Shown: positions 35,146 to 43,417 of the stretch, piece after piece
Position numbering within the stretch: the stretch's first letter is position 1
How the letters are laid out: each line of letters starts with the position of its first letter
Assembly (NCBI GenBank): GCA_011772595.1
Contig: WVZH01000167.1
Span: 1 to 50,494, forward strand
Direction of reading: 5' to 3'
Source of the DNA: Anaerolineales bacterium
GTDB lineage: Bacteria > Chloroflexota > Anaerolineae > Anaerolineales > E44-bin32
Length of the DNA: 50,494 nucleotides
Program-made: the position numbers and the translations under genes
The notes under the pieces: generated by a model
Seen by the model: only the letters and a program-made list of their open reading frames with translations
Told to the model about the DNA's origin: nothing
Database searches by the model: none

Positions 35146-35169
35146 CTCCTCACTCCTAATGGTGCGCAA

Positions 35170-35737
35170 TAACCACTTGATGTGATTTATTATCTATGCT
35201 ATTTTCAACAGCCTATTCGGAGGTGACAGGCACCCACAGTTCAAGCTATGAGACGTTCTGGACGCCGATCATCCGCTTCCACCTGGTAGAGCAATGGTAT
35301 TTTATACTGGCAACCGAGGGCTAGAATAGTGTGGGGCGATGTGAAACCTTAGAGCCCGACTCATTCGCTTCTAAATTCTCCCCGTCATGAAATCAACAGG
35401 ATCTTAGAAGCAGAACCCCCTTTATTGAAAGCTGTAGGCAATAAATTGACCTTGGCAGGTCCCATCAACGAGTTTCGAACCCTTGGTCCTCACCAGAATA
35501 GCATATTTGGAGTGGTTTTGTCAACAATCAAATTTTTTTGTCCAATTTTTACAGTGGGCGATAGTGAGATGTGGCACGAGTCTTCCATCGATTAAGGTGA
35601 AACAATTGATGCCATCGCTACGATTATCGCGGATGGCGAAATCATCAGACTCTTTATAGAATCACCGAAATCGACCTCACTGTTTGGGAGTGCAAGATTG
35701 CGAGGTAGTAGGATCCGACCCCCAACTTTTGTCCTTC
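35170..35737. other. divergent intergenic region between the giant gene and the heat-shock operon
   Basis: About 570 bases without a gene. It holds the likely leader of the giant gene and a T-rich patch at 35521-35540. A short inverted repeat GACCT-tggc-AGGTC lies near 35450, and a GGTGacaggCACC palindrome at 35222-35234. No tRNA or known riboswitch core could be recognised. The region next to the giant gene (35145-35488) would be a 5' untranslated leader of about 340 bases if the promoter at 35495-35524 is the one used. Confidence 0.5.
35495..35524 (-). promoter_or_regulatory. candidate sigma70-type promoter of the giant gene
   Basis: On the minus strand an exact TTGACA (35519-35524) is followed by an 18-base spacer and TATTCT (35495-35500), which shares four of six bases with the -10 consensus. 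It is the best promoter-like pair upstream of the giant gene. It predicts a start near 35488 and a leader of about 340 bases. No better pair was found closer to the start codon. Confidence 0.45.
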
Positions 35738-35766
35738 TTGACGCTCATAAAGGCGCATGGTATCAT
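35738..35766 (+). promoter_or_regulatory. sigma70-type promoter of the hrcA operon
   Basis: TTGACG (35738-35743), a 17-base spacer and TATCAT (35761-35766) give five of six matches in each hexamer. Transcription would start at about 35773, a few bases before the CIRCE element. This is the usual layout of HrcA-repressed heat-shock promoters driven by the housekeeping sigma factor. Confidence 0.8.
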
Positions 35767-35779
35767 GATTCCTGTCTAT

Positions 35780-35806
35780 TTAGCACTCTCGCATCGAGAG
35801 TGCTAA
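35780..35806 (+). promoter_or_regulatory. CIRCE operator (HrcA binding site)
   Basis: TTAGCACTC (35780-35788), nine spacer bases and GAGTGCTAA (35798-35806) match the CIRCE consensus TTAGCACTC-N9-GAGTGCTAA without a mismatch. It lies just past the predicted transcription start and before hrcA. HrcA should therefore repress its own operon until heat stress inactivates it. Confidence 0.97.
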
Positions 35807-35825
35807 AATGTCGAGAGAGGGCTAT

Positions 35826-36857
35826 ATGAACTCCCTGACGGAGCGTCAGGAGACGGTCCTGGCGCTGATCGTTCACGAATACGTCGACACGGCTCTACCT
35901 GTGGGCTCGAAAAACTTGGTGACCAAGTATAGACTGGGGGTCAGCTCCGCGACGGTGCGGAACGAAATGGCCACCCTCACCGAAGCCGGATTGCTTCGCC
36001 AACCCTATACCTCGGCAGGACGGGTGCCCACCGAACAAGGCTACCGCTATTTCGTACGTAAGCTGGTGGGCGATACCGACCTACCAGCGGCGGAGAAGCG
36101 TTTGATCAGCCATCAATTTCATCAAGCCACGAGGGGCGGCGATGAATGGGTACGGCTCGCCGCCAGCGTGCTTGCACAGCAATCACGAGGCGCCTCCCTT
36201 GTTACAGCCCCAAGTCTTGAGCGGACGGTCTTCAAGCATCTGGAGTTGATTTCCACACAGGAGTCTCAGGTGTTACTCGTTCTGGTGTTGCAAGGCGGTG
36301 ACGTGAGACAACAGATGCTCACACTTGCAGAGGTTTTCGATCAGACGCAACTGAAAGAGGCCGCCAATCAGATTACGCGTATCTGCCTCGGAAAGAACGC
36401 CGAGGAGGTTTCCTCACTTGCGAATCGGGATAGCGACCTCATTCAAGAGATCATGCAGCTTGTTTCGGATGTCATGGCCCGTACGGATGCCGTGTGGTCC
36501 GGCGAGATCTACCGGGACGGTATTAACAACATGCTTGCTCAGCCCGAGTTTGCAGATTCACCGCACTCCCACCAAATACACCGATTGCTCGAAGAGCGAA
36601 GCTTCTTGGAGGAGATACTCGCCAAGGTGCTCAGCCCAAGCATCGGTGGAGTACAGGTGGTTATTGCAGGTGAAGGTGCCTGGGAGGAACTAAGGGATTT
36701 TTCGATGGTCTTGGCTCGCTACGGCGCGCCAGGATTTGCAACCGGTGCGTTGGGCGTTTTAGGTCCCACGCGTATGCCCTACGGCAGGACGATATCAGCC
36801 GTGCGATACGTGGCCGGTTTGTTGAGTGACCTGGTCATTGATACGTATGCAGATTAA
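35826..36857 (+). CDS. hrcA: heat-inducible transcription repressor HrcA
   Basis: The product is 343 residues, the usual size for HrcA. The N-terminal winged helix reads LTERQ...VHEYVDTALPVGSK, then SSATVRNEMATLTEAGLL, then TSAGRVPTEQGYRYF. The C-terminus has the family phrase LGPTRMPYGRTISAVRYV. HrcA dimers bind CIRCE and repress heat-shock genes; in other bacteria GroEL feeds back on its activity. An in-frame ATG at 35808 lies one base after the CIRCE element. I prefer ATG 35826, which has AGAGAGG five bases upstream and gives the family-typical N-terminus. It is the first gene of the hrcA-grpE-dnaK-dnaJ-prmA operon and is autoregulated. Confidence 0.95.
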   Translation: MNSLTERQETVLALIVHEYVDTALPVGSKNLVTKYRLGVSSATVRNEMATLTEAGLLRQPYTSAGRVPTEQGYRYFVRKLVGDTDLPAAEKRLISHQFHQATRGGDEWVRLAASVLAQQSRGASLVTAPSLERTVFKHLELISTQESQVLLVLVLQGGDVRQQMLTLAEVFDQTQLKEAANQITRICLGKNAEEVSSLANRDSDLIQEIMQLVSDVMARTDAVWSGEIYRDGINNMLAQPEFADSPHSHQIHRLLEERSFLEEILAKVLSPSIGGVQVVIAGEGAWEELRDFSMVLARYGAPGFATGALGVLGPTRMPYGRTISAVRYVAGLLSDLVIDTYAD

Positions 36858-36934
36858 GGGAGACTAGAAAGAGAAAGTAATACTCCTGTAGCAAGTAAAA
36901 CCCGGGGCTACCTGCCTCGCATAAACTCAACATC

Positions 36935-36975
36935 CATCGCTCGAAATTCCTAGCTCTCCGCAGCATCGAGCGATG
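36935..36975 (+). other. perfect inverted repeat in the hrcA-grpE junction
   Basis: CATCGCTCGA (36935-36944) and TCGAGCGATG (36966-36975) are exact reverse complements with a 21-base loop. The right arm ends in an in-frame ATG (36973), which would be buried in the stem. The likely Shine-Dalgarno site for grpE (36979-36987) follows directly. There is no U-tract, so it is not a standard terminator. A stem-loop at this place in other bacteria is an mRNA processing site; that role here is inferred. Confidence 0.6.
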
Positions 36976-36993
36976 TCGAAGGAAGGATTACGA

Positions 36994-37623
36994 GTGGCGA
37001 AGCGAAAAAAGAAAATCAATGAAGAAAACACAGAGACGACTGAGCAGAAAACAAGCGACCCTCTAAACGACGTTACCGTTGAGGGAGGGATCGATGAGCG
37101 GGAAGTGTCTCTGCTTGACCAGGGTATTGAAGAGGTTGAGACCGAGCTCGAGCTGCCATCCATCGACGAATTACAGATCGAACTCGACCGTCTACGCCAG
37201 GAATCAGAAGAGTATCTCGACGGCTGGCAGCGGGCACGCGCCGAATTCGCGAATTTTAAAAAGCGCGTGGAGCGCGAACAGGCGGAGGCACGGGCACGCA
37301 TCACCGCCGACATCCTTTCTCGCTATCTTGATGTGATCGACGACTTCGAACGCGCGCTCCGCGAATATCCCTCAAACGATGAAAGCTTAGCTTGGGTGAA
37401 GGGAATATACATGATTTATGAGAAGCTCTTACTCATCCTCGAGGCCGAGGGGGTGGAGCTCATTCCGGCCGAAGGCGAGGTATTTGACCCCAATATCCAT
37501 GAAGCCATAAGTTATGAAGATAGCGAAGACCACCACGACGGTCAAGTGATCGAGGTCCTCAAGCAAGGTTATCTACTGGGTGAGCGAGTGATCCGACCAG
37601 CGCTGGTTCGTGTGGCGAAGTAG
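36994..37623 (+). CDS. grpE: nucleotide exchange factor GrpE
   Basis: The product is about 209 residues. A charged N-terminal part rich in Glu and Lys precedes a long coiled coil (about residues 55-110, [20 protein letters not shown]). The C-terminal beta domain carries the family phrases [30 protein letters not shown] and [18 protein letters not shown]. GrpE dimers release ADP from DnaK. An ATG at 36973 is in frame but lies in a perfect stem. GTG 36994 has AAGGAAGGA ending six bases upstream, so I start there. It lies 136 bases after hrcA and 11 bases before dnaK, inside the CIRCE-controlled operon. Confidence 0.93.
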   Translation: MAKRKKKINEENTETTEQKTSDPLNDVTVEGGIDEREVSLLDQGIEEVETELELPSIDELQIELDRLRQESEEYLDGWQRARAEFANFKKRVEREQAEARARITADILSRYLDVIDDFERALREYPSNDESLAWVKGIYMIYEKLLLILEAEGVELIPAEGEVFDPNIHEAISYEDSEDHHDGQVIEVLKQGYLLGERVIRPALVRVAK

Positions 37624-37634
37624 GAGGCGTACAA

Positions 37635-39515
37635 ATGGGAAAGATTATCGGTATCGACCTCGGCACTACCAATTCCGTTGTAGCGATCATGGAAGCAGGT
37701 GAACCGTCCGTCATCCCGTCTGCGGAAGGCGGTCGACTTTTCCCCTCCGTCGTCGCTGTCAACCCAAAAACCAACGAGCGCGTCGTAGGGCAGGTGGCAA
37801 GGCGCCAGGCTATCGTCAATCCGGAGAACACCATCTTCTCCATCAAGCGTTTCATGGGGCGCAAACACTCGGACGCCGAAGTACAACGCGCGTTGGATTT
37901 CATCCCATACAAAGTTACTGAAGCCCCAAATGGTGATGTGTGCGTGATGATGGGTGGAAAGGAATATGCACCCCCAGAGATTTCCGCCATGATTCTGTCG
38001 AAAGTGAAGGCTGATGCGGAAGCTTATATCGGCGAGCCCATCACGCAAGCCGTAATTACGGTGCCCGCTTACTTCAACGACGCTCAACGAAATGCCACGA
38101 AAGACGCGGGTAAGATCGCCGGGTTGGAGGTATTGCGCATCATCAACGAGCCAACAGCCTCTTCTCTCGCTTATGGCCTGGACAAGAAAACTGAAGAGAC
38201 CATTGCAGTGTACGATCTCGGAGGCGGGACGTTCGACATATCGATCCTCGATGTGGGCGAGGGGGTGTTCGAGGTACGCGCAACGAACGGTGACACGTTC
38301 CTGGGTGGTGATGACTTCGATCAGAGGATCATTGACTGGGTTGTTGAAGAGTTTCAGGAAAAAGAAGGGATCAATCTGCATTCCGATCGACAAGCACTCC
38401 AGCGTCTGAAGGAAGCGGCCGAAAAAGCCAAGATCGAGTTATCCAGTGTCCTGGAAACCGAGATCAATCTCCCCTTCATCACGGCCGACGATGCTGGACC
38501 TAAACACTTGAGCATCTCGCTCACCCGAGCCAAACTTGAGCAGCTCACCGACGATCTAATCGAAAGATCGATCTCCCCTTGTCAACTGGCGCTCAAGGAT
38601 GCCGGGTTGGAAGCCGGCGATATCGATGAGATCATCCTGGTGGGCGGCATGACACGCATGCCCGCCGTGCAGGAGGCCGTTCGCAAGATCTTCGGCAAGG
38701 ACCCACACAAAGGCGTTAACCCCGACGAGGTCGTGGCCGTCGGTGCATCCATCCAGGCCGGCGTACTCGCCGGAGAGGTAAAGGACATCCTGCTGCTCGA
38801 CGTCACACCGCTGACACTCTCCATTGAAACACTGGGCGGCGTTGCTACCAGCTTGATCGACCGAAACACCACGATACCGACCAGGAAAGCGCAGGTCTTC
38901 TCTACTGCATCAGACAATCAAAGAGAAGTCGAAATCCACGTCGTCCAAGGAGAACGCACAATGGCGGACGACAACAAATCGCTGGGAAAATTCACCCTAG
39001 ACGGTATCCCTCCCTCTCCTCGAGGTAAACCACAAATCGAAGTGACCTTCGACATCGACGCCGATGGTATTCTGAAAGTCAGTGCCACGGATACAGCCAC
39101 AGGCAATACGCAACATATCACCGTGACCGCATCCTCAGGGCTCTCAGAAGAAGAAATCGACCGCATGTGCACCGAGGCAGACAAACACGCCGAAGAGGAT
39201 CAACAGCGACGCGCACTTGTCGAGGCGAGGAACGCTGTTGAGAACGCCATCTATGCTGCGGAAAAGATGCTCGCTGAAGCTACTTCGGAATCTCTCGCAC
39301 AGATTAAAAGCTCGGTGGAAGAAAGACTCGAGAATGCTCGCCAGGCCGTTGTATCGGAGGATGTTAAGTCAATCAACGAGGCGACGAGCGAATTGTTTCA
39401 TCAGCTTCAAGAGCTCGGCACCACAATCCCTGAGGATCATACGCAACCCCTCAAAGGGGGTTCCACCTCCTCGGAAGAGGCGCCCTCAGCAGAAAACCCT
39501 GAAAACGGATCTTAG
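37635..39515 (+). CDS. dnaK: chaperone protein DnaK (Hsp70)
   Basis: The product is 626 residues, full length for Hsp70. The three signatures are present: GIDLGTTNS near the start, [14 protein letters not shown] at about residue 190, and [13 protein letters not shown] at about 335. The substrate-binding domain ([14 protein letters not shown]) is followed by a helical lid and a Ser/Glu/Pro-rich tail. DnaK binds exposed hydrophobic peptides in an ATP cycle driven by DnaJ and GrpE, both encoded next to it. A strong site (AGGAGG, eight bases before the ATG) supports the start and suggests high expression. The stop codon overlaps an AGGAG that may serve dnaJ. Confidence 0.98.
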   Translation: MGKIIGIDLGTTNSVVAIMEAGEPSVIPSAEGGRLFPSVVAVNPKTNERVVGQVARRQAIVNPENTIFSIKRFMGRKHSDAEVQRALDFIPYKVTEAPNGDVCVMMGGKEYAPPEISAMILSKVKADAEAYIGEPITQAVITVPAYFNDAQRNATKDAGKIAGLEVLRIINEPTASSLAYGLDKKTEETIAVYDLGGGTFDISILDVGEGVFEVRATNGDTFLGGDDFDQRIIDWVVEEFQEKEGINLHSDRQALQRLKEAAEKAKIELSSVLETEINLPFITADDAGPKHLSISLTRAKLEQLTDDLIERSISPCQLALKDAGLEAGDIDEIILVGGMTRMPAVQEAVRKIFGKDPHKGVNPDEVVAVGASIQAGVLAGEVKDILLLDVTPLTLSIETLGGVATSLIDRNTTIPTRKAQVFSTASDNQREVEIHVVQGERTMADDNKSLGKFTLDGIPPSPRGKPQIEVTFDIDADGILKVSATDTATGNTQHITVTASSGLSEEEIDRMCTEADKHAEEDQQRRALVEARNAVENAIYAAEKMLAEATSESLAQIKSSVEERLENARQAVVSEDVKSINEATSELFHQLQELGTTIPEDHTQPLKGGSTSSEEAPSAENPENGS

Positions 39516-39523
39516 GAGTAATC

Positions 39524-39557
39524 GTCGGTGAATGCAAAAGGAAACGCTTTCACCGAC
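39524..39557 (+). other. perfect inverted repeat between dnaK and dnaJ
   Basis: GTCGGTGAA (39524-39532) and TTCACCGAC (39549-39557) pair perfectly over nine bases. The hairpin fills the dnaK-dnaJ gap: an AGGAG (39514-39518) lies five bases before it and the dnaJ ATG eight bases after it. dnaJ has no other Shine-Dalgarno site. Folding would bring AGGAG to an effective distance of about 13 bases from the ATG. There is no U-tract, so it is not an intrinsic terminator. Confidence 0.6.
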
Positions 39558-39565
39558 ACCACAAT

Positions 39566-40681
39566 ATGGCTGCAAAACGCGACTATTACGAAATATTGGG
39601 ACTTAATCGAAACGCGTCCGAAGACGAAATCAAGAGCTGCTACCGGCGTTTGGCGAAGAAATTTCATCCGGATGTAAATAAGAATCCGGACGCAGAGGAG
39701 CGTTTCAAAGAGATCAACGAGGCCTATGCCGTGCTCTCGGACGACGAGCGGAAGGCCGCCTTCGATCGATTTGGACACGCCGGCCTCGAAGGCATGCCTT
39801 TCGGTTTCGATTTTGACTTCATGGATATCTTCAACGAATTCTTCGGATTTGGTACCGGTAGGCGAAGGAGCCGACGTGCACCCCGTCGAGGTGTAAATCT
39901 ACGCTACGAAATGACCCTCACCTTCGAAGAAGCTATTTTTGGGGCAGATAAAGAGATCGGATTTGCCCGACAGGAGACCTGCTCAACTTGCAACGGCTCG
40001 GGCGCAGAACCAGGGACGACACCAATTCGTTGCGAGACCTGTGGAGGGAGTGGTGAAGTCCGCCAGGTCCGCCAGACCTTTCTTGGCTCGATGGTCAACG
40101 TCAGCACCTGCCTAAACTGCGCAGGCCAGGGGGAGACGATAAAGACTCCATGCAAAACCTGCAACGGAAACGGACGCGTCCGCAATCAAATCACACGCGA
40201 GATACCGATCCCGGCCGGTGTTGACGACGGCACACAAATTCGTGTTGCAGGTGAAGGTGAACCTGGTATCAACGGCGGTCCACGTGGTGACCTGTACATC
40301 GTCATCCACGTCAAGCCCCACCAATTTTTCCGCAGGCGGGGGGAGGATATCCTCCTCGATATGGAAATCAACCTTGCCCAAGCTGCCCTTGGCGCAGACA
40401 TCACCATTCCAACGGTCGACGGCGAAGAGACTGTACGCATTCCCGCTGGGACACAACCAGGCAAGGTGTTGCGCTTGAAAGGCAAAGGGGTACCGCGTTT
40501 GAACCGCAATAGCCGCGGCGATCAGTTGGTCGTCGTTTCGATTGAGATCCCCCGTTCACTAACTCCCGAGCAACGTAAGCTCTTCGAGGATTTGGCCCAG
40601 TCCTTAGGTACCGAAGTGCACTTTCGAGAGCGTAGTTTCTTAGATCAACTCAAGGAATTCTTTGGGGGCCTGGCCGATTGA
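39566..40681 (+). CDS. dnaJ: chaperone protein DnaJ (Hsp40)
   Basis: The product is 371 residues. Residues 1-70 are a J domain with the essential HPD motif (KKFHPDVNKN). A short Gly/Phe region follows (FGFDFDFMDIFNEFFGFG), then a Zn domain with four C-x-x-C-x-G-x-G units (CSTCNGSG, CETCGGSG, CLNCAGQG, CKTCNGNG), then two beta-rich C-terminal substrate domains. DnaJ delivers substrates to DnaK and stimulates its ATPase. The start ATG 39566 gives the usual AKRDYYEILG N-terminus but has no nearby Shine-Dalgarno site; see the hairpin at 39524-39557. The stop overlaps the start of prmA. Confidence 0.96.
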   Translation: MAAKRDYYEILGLNRNASEDEIKSCYRRLAKKFHPDVNKNPDAEERFKEINEAYAVLSDDERKAAFDRFGHAGLEGMPFGFDFDFMDIFNEFFGFGTGRRRSRRAPRRGVNLRYEMTLTFEEAIFGADKEIGFARQETCSTCNGSGAEPGTTPIRCETCGGSGEVRQVRQTFLGSMVNVSTCLNCAGQGETIKTPCKTCNGNGRVRNQITREIPIPAGVDDGTQIRVAGEGEPGINGGPRGDLYIVIHVKPHQFFRRRGEDILLDMEINLAQAALGADITIPTVDGEETVRIPAGTQPGKVLRLKGKGVPRLNRNSRGDQLVVVSIEIPRSLTPEQRKLFEDLAQSLGTEVHFRERSFLDQLKEFFGGLAD

Positions 40682-41610
40682 AATGGCTTGAGGTCTCACT
40701 CACCGTGGATGGCGAGCTTGCCGAAGCAGTGGCCGATCTACTGGCTCGCTACGCACCATCTGGGGTCGCGCTTCAGAGGGATACGCCTGAACAGCATTCT
40801 TCGGAAGATTTAGTGACGGATCTCTTAACCGTGCGTGCTTATCTGCCCACGAGCGAAAATCTCCAAGATTCGAAGCAACAGATCGAAGAAGGCCTTTGGC
40901 ACTTGAGCCAAATTCAACCCCTTCCCCAACCTTCTTATCGATGGATTAATCAAGAGCAGTGGACCGATCTTTGGAAGGCTGAGTACAAACCGATTCCTAT
41001 CGGACGTCGTCTGCTCATCATTCCCGCTTGGTACCCTATCCCTGAAGGTGATCGGCTGCCGGTCATTCTTGATCCTGGTATCGCTTTCGGAACAGGCGCA
41101 CATCCCACCACACGGCTTTGCCTGGCAGCACTAGAAGACCACCTTGCCCCCGGTGAGGCGGTAGTGGATGTGGGCTGCGGATCGGGAATTCTCAGTATCG
41201 CCGCTGCACGGCTGGGAGCGGGAAGTGTCCTCGCCGTGGACATCGATCCTCAAGCTGTGGAAAATGCCCGCCAAAATGTTCTCCAAAACAAGGCCGCAGA
41301 ACTTGTTCAGGTAGAGATCGGATCGATACCCCAACTTCTTCCTGGAACAACTCCGGAACGACAACCCGGAGATTTGCTGCTAGCGAATATTTATGCACCC
41401 ATCCTCGAACAACTCCTCCACTCAGGACTCGAGCGCGCAGTCCGCCCTGGTGGAAAACTAATCTTGTCTGGAATTCTCGAACAGCAGACCGAATCGTTGC
41501 TCGCAACCTGCCGCTCCCTCAATTTGCAGCCACTCGAAACCCTTCAAGAGGGTGATTGGGTGGCATTGGTACTGAGGACCCCTCAATCGCAAGCCGATCC
41601 CGGTAATTGA
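40678..41610 (+). CDS. prmA: ribosomal protein L11 methyltransferase PrmA
   Basis: The product is 310 residues. An N-terminal alpha/beta domain (KWLEVSLTV) is followed by a class I SAM-dependent methyltransferase domain. Visible motifs are DPGIAFGTGAHPTT, the SAM-binding VVDVGCGSGILSIAAARLGA, the acidic VDIDP, and LANIYAPIL (the N-x-x-x-x-x-L type motif of this family). PrmA trimethylates amino groups of ribosomal protein L11. The start is TTG and overlaps the dnaJ stop by four bases (TTGA), so translation is probably coupled. A position after dnaJ is also common in Firmicutes. A terminator follows at 41653-41674. Confidence 0.93.
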   Translation: MKWLEVSLTVDGELAEAVADLLARYAPSGVALQRDTPEQHSSEDLVTDLLTVRAYLPTSENLQDSKQQIEEGLWHLSQIQPLPQPSYRWINQEQWTDLWKAEYKPIPIGRRLLIIPAWYPIPEGDRLPVILDPGIAFGTGAHPTTRLCLAALEDHLAPGEAVVDVGCGSGILSIAAARLGAGSVLAVDIDPQAVENARQNVLQNKAAELVQVEIGSIPQLLPGTTPERQPGDLLLANIYAPILEQLLHSGLERAVRPGGKLILSGILEQQTESLLATCRSLNLQPLETLQEGDWVALVLRTPQSQADPGN

Positions 41611-41652
41611 CAATACCTACCCTCTCGCTGGTTATTCCCAGGTTCAAAGCAA

Positions 41653-41674
41653 AAAGCCCTCATACGAGGGCTTT
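41653..41674. terminator. bidirectional rho-independent terminator
   Basis: AAAGCCCTC (41653-41661), loop ATAC and GAGGGCTTT (41666-41674) form a perfect 9-bp stem. On the minus strand it is followed by TTTTTGCTTT, which makes a good terminator for the infA operon. On the + strand it is followed by TTTATATT, which is adequate for prmA. It lies between the two convergent operons. Confidence 0.85.
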
Positions 41675-41713
41675 ATATTCGGCCATCAATAAATCCGGAG
41701 AAATGCGAACTGC

Positions 41714-41959
41714 CTACGTCTCCTCACTCTGCACGCGTTTCTTGTACCGGTATACGATACGCCCACGCGTTAGGTCGTAGGGTGAAACTTCAACGCGAAC
41801 CCTATCTCCAAGTAAGATGCGAATATAGTATTTCCTCATCTTACCTGATAGGTAAGCAAGGACCTCATGTCCATTATCCAATTCAACTCGAAACTGTGTC
41901 GCCGGTAAAGCTTCAATTACAGTTCCTTCAAGCTCGATCTTCTCTTCTTTCTTCGGCAT
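41714..41959 (-). CDS. infA: translation initiation factor IF-1
   Basis: The product is 81 residues, slightly longer than the usual 72 because of a short polar N-terminal extension and a QSEET tail. The OB-fold core is clear: [61 protein letters not shown]-1 binds the A site of the 30S subunit and helps start translation. GGAGG lies five bases before the ATG. It is the last gene of the S1-rpsU-infA operon, and the bidirectional terminator at 41653-41674 follows. Confidence 0.96.
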   Translation of the reverse strand: MPKKEEKIELEGTVIEALPATQFRVELDNGHEVLAYLSGKMRKYYIRILLGDRVRVEVSPYDLTRGRIVYRYKKRVQSEET

Positions 41960-42014
41960 GCATACCTCCAGATGGTATTAGATTAAAAGCCAGCTCCGAC
42001 AATCTGATTGTCTT

Positions 42015-42230
42015 TCAATCATTCTGTCTTGCTGCGATTTTTCGCTGGCGTCTCTTGAGACGCCGAATGGCCTTTTTTCGCTGAATCCTTCGCAGTTCGC
42101 TCTTTGATACAAACCATCGCTTGCGGCGGACTGTACTCAGGATCCCACTTTTCGCGACCTTCTTGCGAAAACGCTTGAGCAATTGCTCTTGCGATTCGTT
42201 GGGTCGTAGAACAACAGTCGGCACTTCCAT
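42015..42230 (-). CDS. rpsU: 30S ribosomal protein S21
   Basis: The product is 71 residues. It starts with VPTVVLRPNESQEQLLKRFR and continues with a very basic helix-rich region (VRRKRWFVSKSELRRIQRKKAIRRLKRRQRK), as in S21. S21 is a small 30S protein near the mRNA exit, where the anti-Shine-Dalgarno sequence lies. GGGAGG sits three bases before the ATG. The gene lies between the S1-domain gene (44 bases) and infA (55 bases), which suggests one transcript. Confidence 0.93.
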   Translation of the reverse strand: MEVPTVVLRPNESQEQLLKRFRKKVAKSGILSTVRRKRWFVSKSELRRIQRKKAIRRLKRRQRKIAARQND

Positions 42231-42274
42231 TCACCTCCCTCCGCCAGATGCTTTGGGTTTCGTTTCCCTGGGCA

Positions 42275-43363
42275 TCACTCCCCAGGCTGCAATAACTTCT
42301 CAAGCCCATGCTCAAGGAGCTCAAGGTCCAATCGCTCTCGTTCCGGGTCGAAGGCAACAACGCGAACACTAACCTTGGTGCCAGGTGTGAGCGCAATTGT
42401 TCCCTCCGTGGAACGCAACAGACCTTCGGGTCCCTCCTCCAAGAGAATATAAATCCCAGATGCTGCGACGTGAGAGACGACACCCCTCAGTTCCTGTCCT
42501 TCCTCGATCTTTCCAACCGCAGCTTCCCAAGGGTTGGGCTGCAAGCGTTTTAGACTCAAACCAATGCGATTGTTCTGTTGATCCAGACGGATTACCTGGA
42601 TATCGATTTCCTGGCCGATCTTCAACACATCGCTTGGATCATCCACTCTATTCCAAGACAACTCAGAGATGTGGATCAGCCCATCGGCACCGCCAATATC
42701 CACGAATGCCCCAAACTCACGTAGGCTGGTGACCACACCTTTCCGAATCTCCCCTACCTTAATTTGCTCAATCATTTGCGCCTTACGAACCTGGCGCCAT
42801 TGACGTACGGCCTTACGCTCCGAGAGCACGAGTCTCCGACGTCGCGGATCCACTTCAATAACCTTGAATGGCAACTCTTGTCCGATCATGCGCTCGAAAT
42901 ACTCAGCTCGTTTCGTCTCATCCAGCCCACGTGGAAGATCACTCAGATGCGAAGCTGGGACAAATCCACGCAATCTACCAAACGGTACGATTAACCCCCC
43001 TTTGTTATATCCACTCGGCTCAAGTTCCAGAATGGCATCCTGATTCATTAAACGATGTGCGTTCAACCAATCTTCGCTCTCACGAGCCTGTGAGATCGAA
43101 ACCACTAGATTACCATCCCGATCCAGGGGATCGATTACCATCACGGCTACTTCATCACCGACAATGGGACCTGGTTCATTCACCGGCAACTTCTCAAGAT
43201 CTGCGCAAGGGACGATGCCATCACGTTTCAAACCCAGATCGACAATAAGTCCATCTGCATCAACTGACAGAACCAACCCATGCAGAAGATCACCTCGCTG
43301 AGGATCGGCAACTGTTTCGACGTTGGAAAGAAGAGCTGAAAGGTCGTCTGATCTGTCAGTCAT
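42275..43363 (-). CDS. four-S1-domain RNA-binding protein, probably ribosomal protein S1
   Basis: The product is about 362 residues with four S1 OB-fold domains. They begin near residues 24 (GDLLHGLVLSVDADGLIVDL), 105, 205 (GVVTSLREFGAFVDIGGADG, the best conserved) and 285 (GVVSHVAASGIYILLEEG). Four-domain forms of bS1 are typical of many non-proteobacteria. The neighbours rpsU and infA support a role in translation initiation. The frame is open further upstream to an ATG at 43432, but an intrinsic-terminator-like hairpin (43380-43417) would then lie in the coding region. I start at ATG 43363. The Shine-Dalgarno match there is weak (AGAGAAAG), so the start is not certain. Confidence 0.85.
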   Translation of the reverse strand: MTDRSDDLSALLSNVETVADPQRGDLLHGLVLSVDADGLIVDLGLKRDGIVPCADLEKLPVNEPGPIVGDEVAVMVIDPLDRDGNLVVSISQARESEDWLNAHRLMNQDAILELEPSGYNKGGLIVPFGRLRGFVPASHLSDLPRGLDETKRAEYFERMIGQELPFKVIEVDPRRRRLVLSERKAVRQWRQVRKAQMIEQIKVGEIRKGVVTSLREFGAFVDIGGADGLIHISELSWNRVDDPSDVLKIGQEIDIQVIRLDQQNNRIGLSLKRLQPNPWEAAVGKIEEGQELRGVVSHVAASGIYILLEEGPEGLLRSTEGTIALTPGTKVSVRVVAFDPERERLDLELLEHGLEKLLQPGE

Positions 43364-43379
43364 CCCATCTTTCTCTGGC

Positions 43380-43417
43380 AAAAAAGTCTGGCCAGCGCGA
43401 TCCCAAGCCGGCCAGAC
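43380..43417 (-). terminator. intrinsic terminator in the leader of the S1 operon (likely attenuator)
   Basis: Read on the minus strand, GTCTGGCCGGC and GCTGGCCAGAC pair over 11 bp (one G-U) around a 10-base loop and are followed at once by TTTTTT. It stands 17 bases before the S1-protein ATG and about 95 bases after the predicted transcription start. A strong terminator at this place implies regulated read-through. It could also stop transcripts arriving from the phosphoribosyltransferase gene. Confidence 0.8.

Noticed and set aside
30400..32740. CRISPR-like regular repeats
   Set aside because: The 291-bp units are coding, in frame with the giant gene and without distinct spacers.
35146..35169. 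TTG at 35169 as start of the giant gene
   Set aside because: ATG 35145 has AGGAG seven bases upstream and directly precedes the signal peptide.
35466..35494. tRNA-like TTTCGAACC with a CACCA-like end
   Set aside because: The flanking bases do not form a T-arm stem on either strand, and no acceptor or anticodon arm can be found.
35808..35825. ATG 35808 as start of hrcA
   Set aside because: It stands one base after the CIRCE operator with no room for a ribosome site; ATG 35826 has AGAGAGG at good distance.
37569..38393. 274-codon minus-strand frame across the grpE/dnaK junction
   Set aside because: It lies antisense to clearly conserved GrpE and DnaK sequence and has no recognisable domain.
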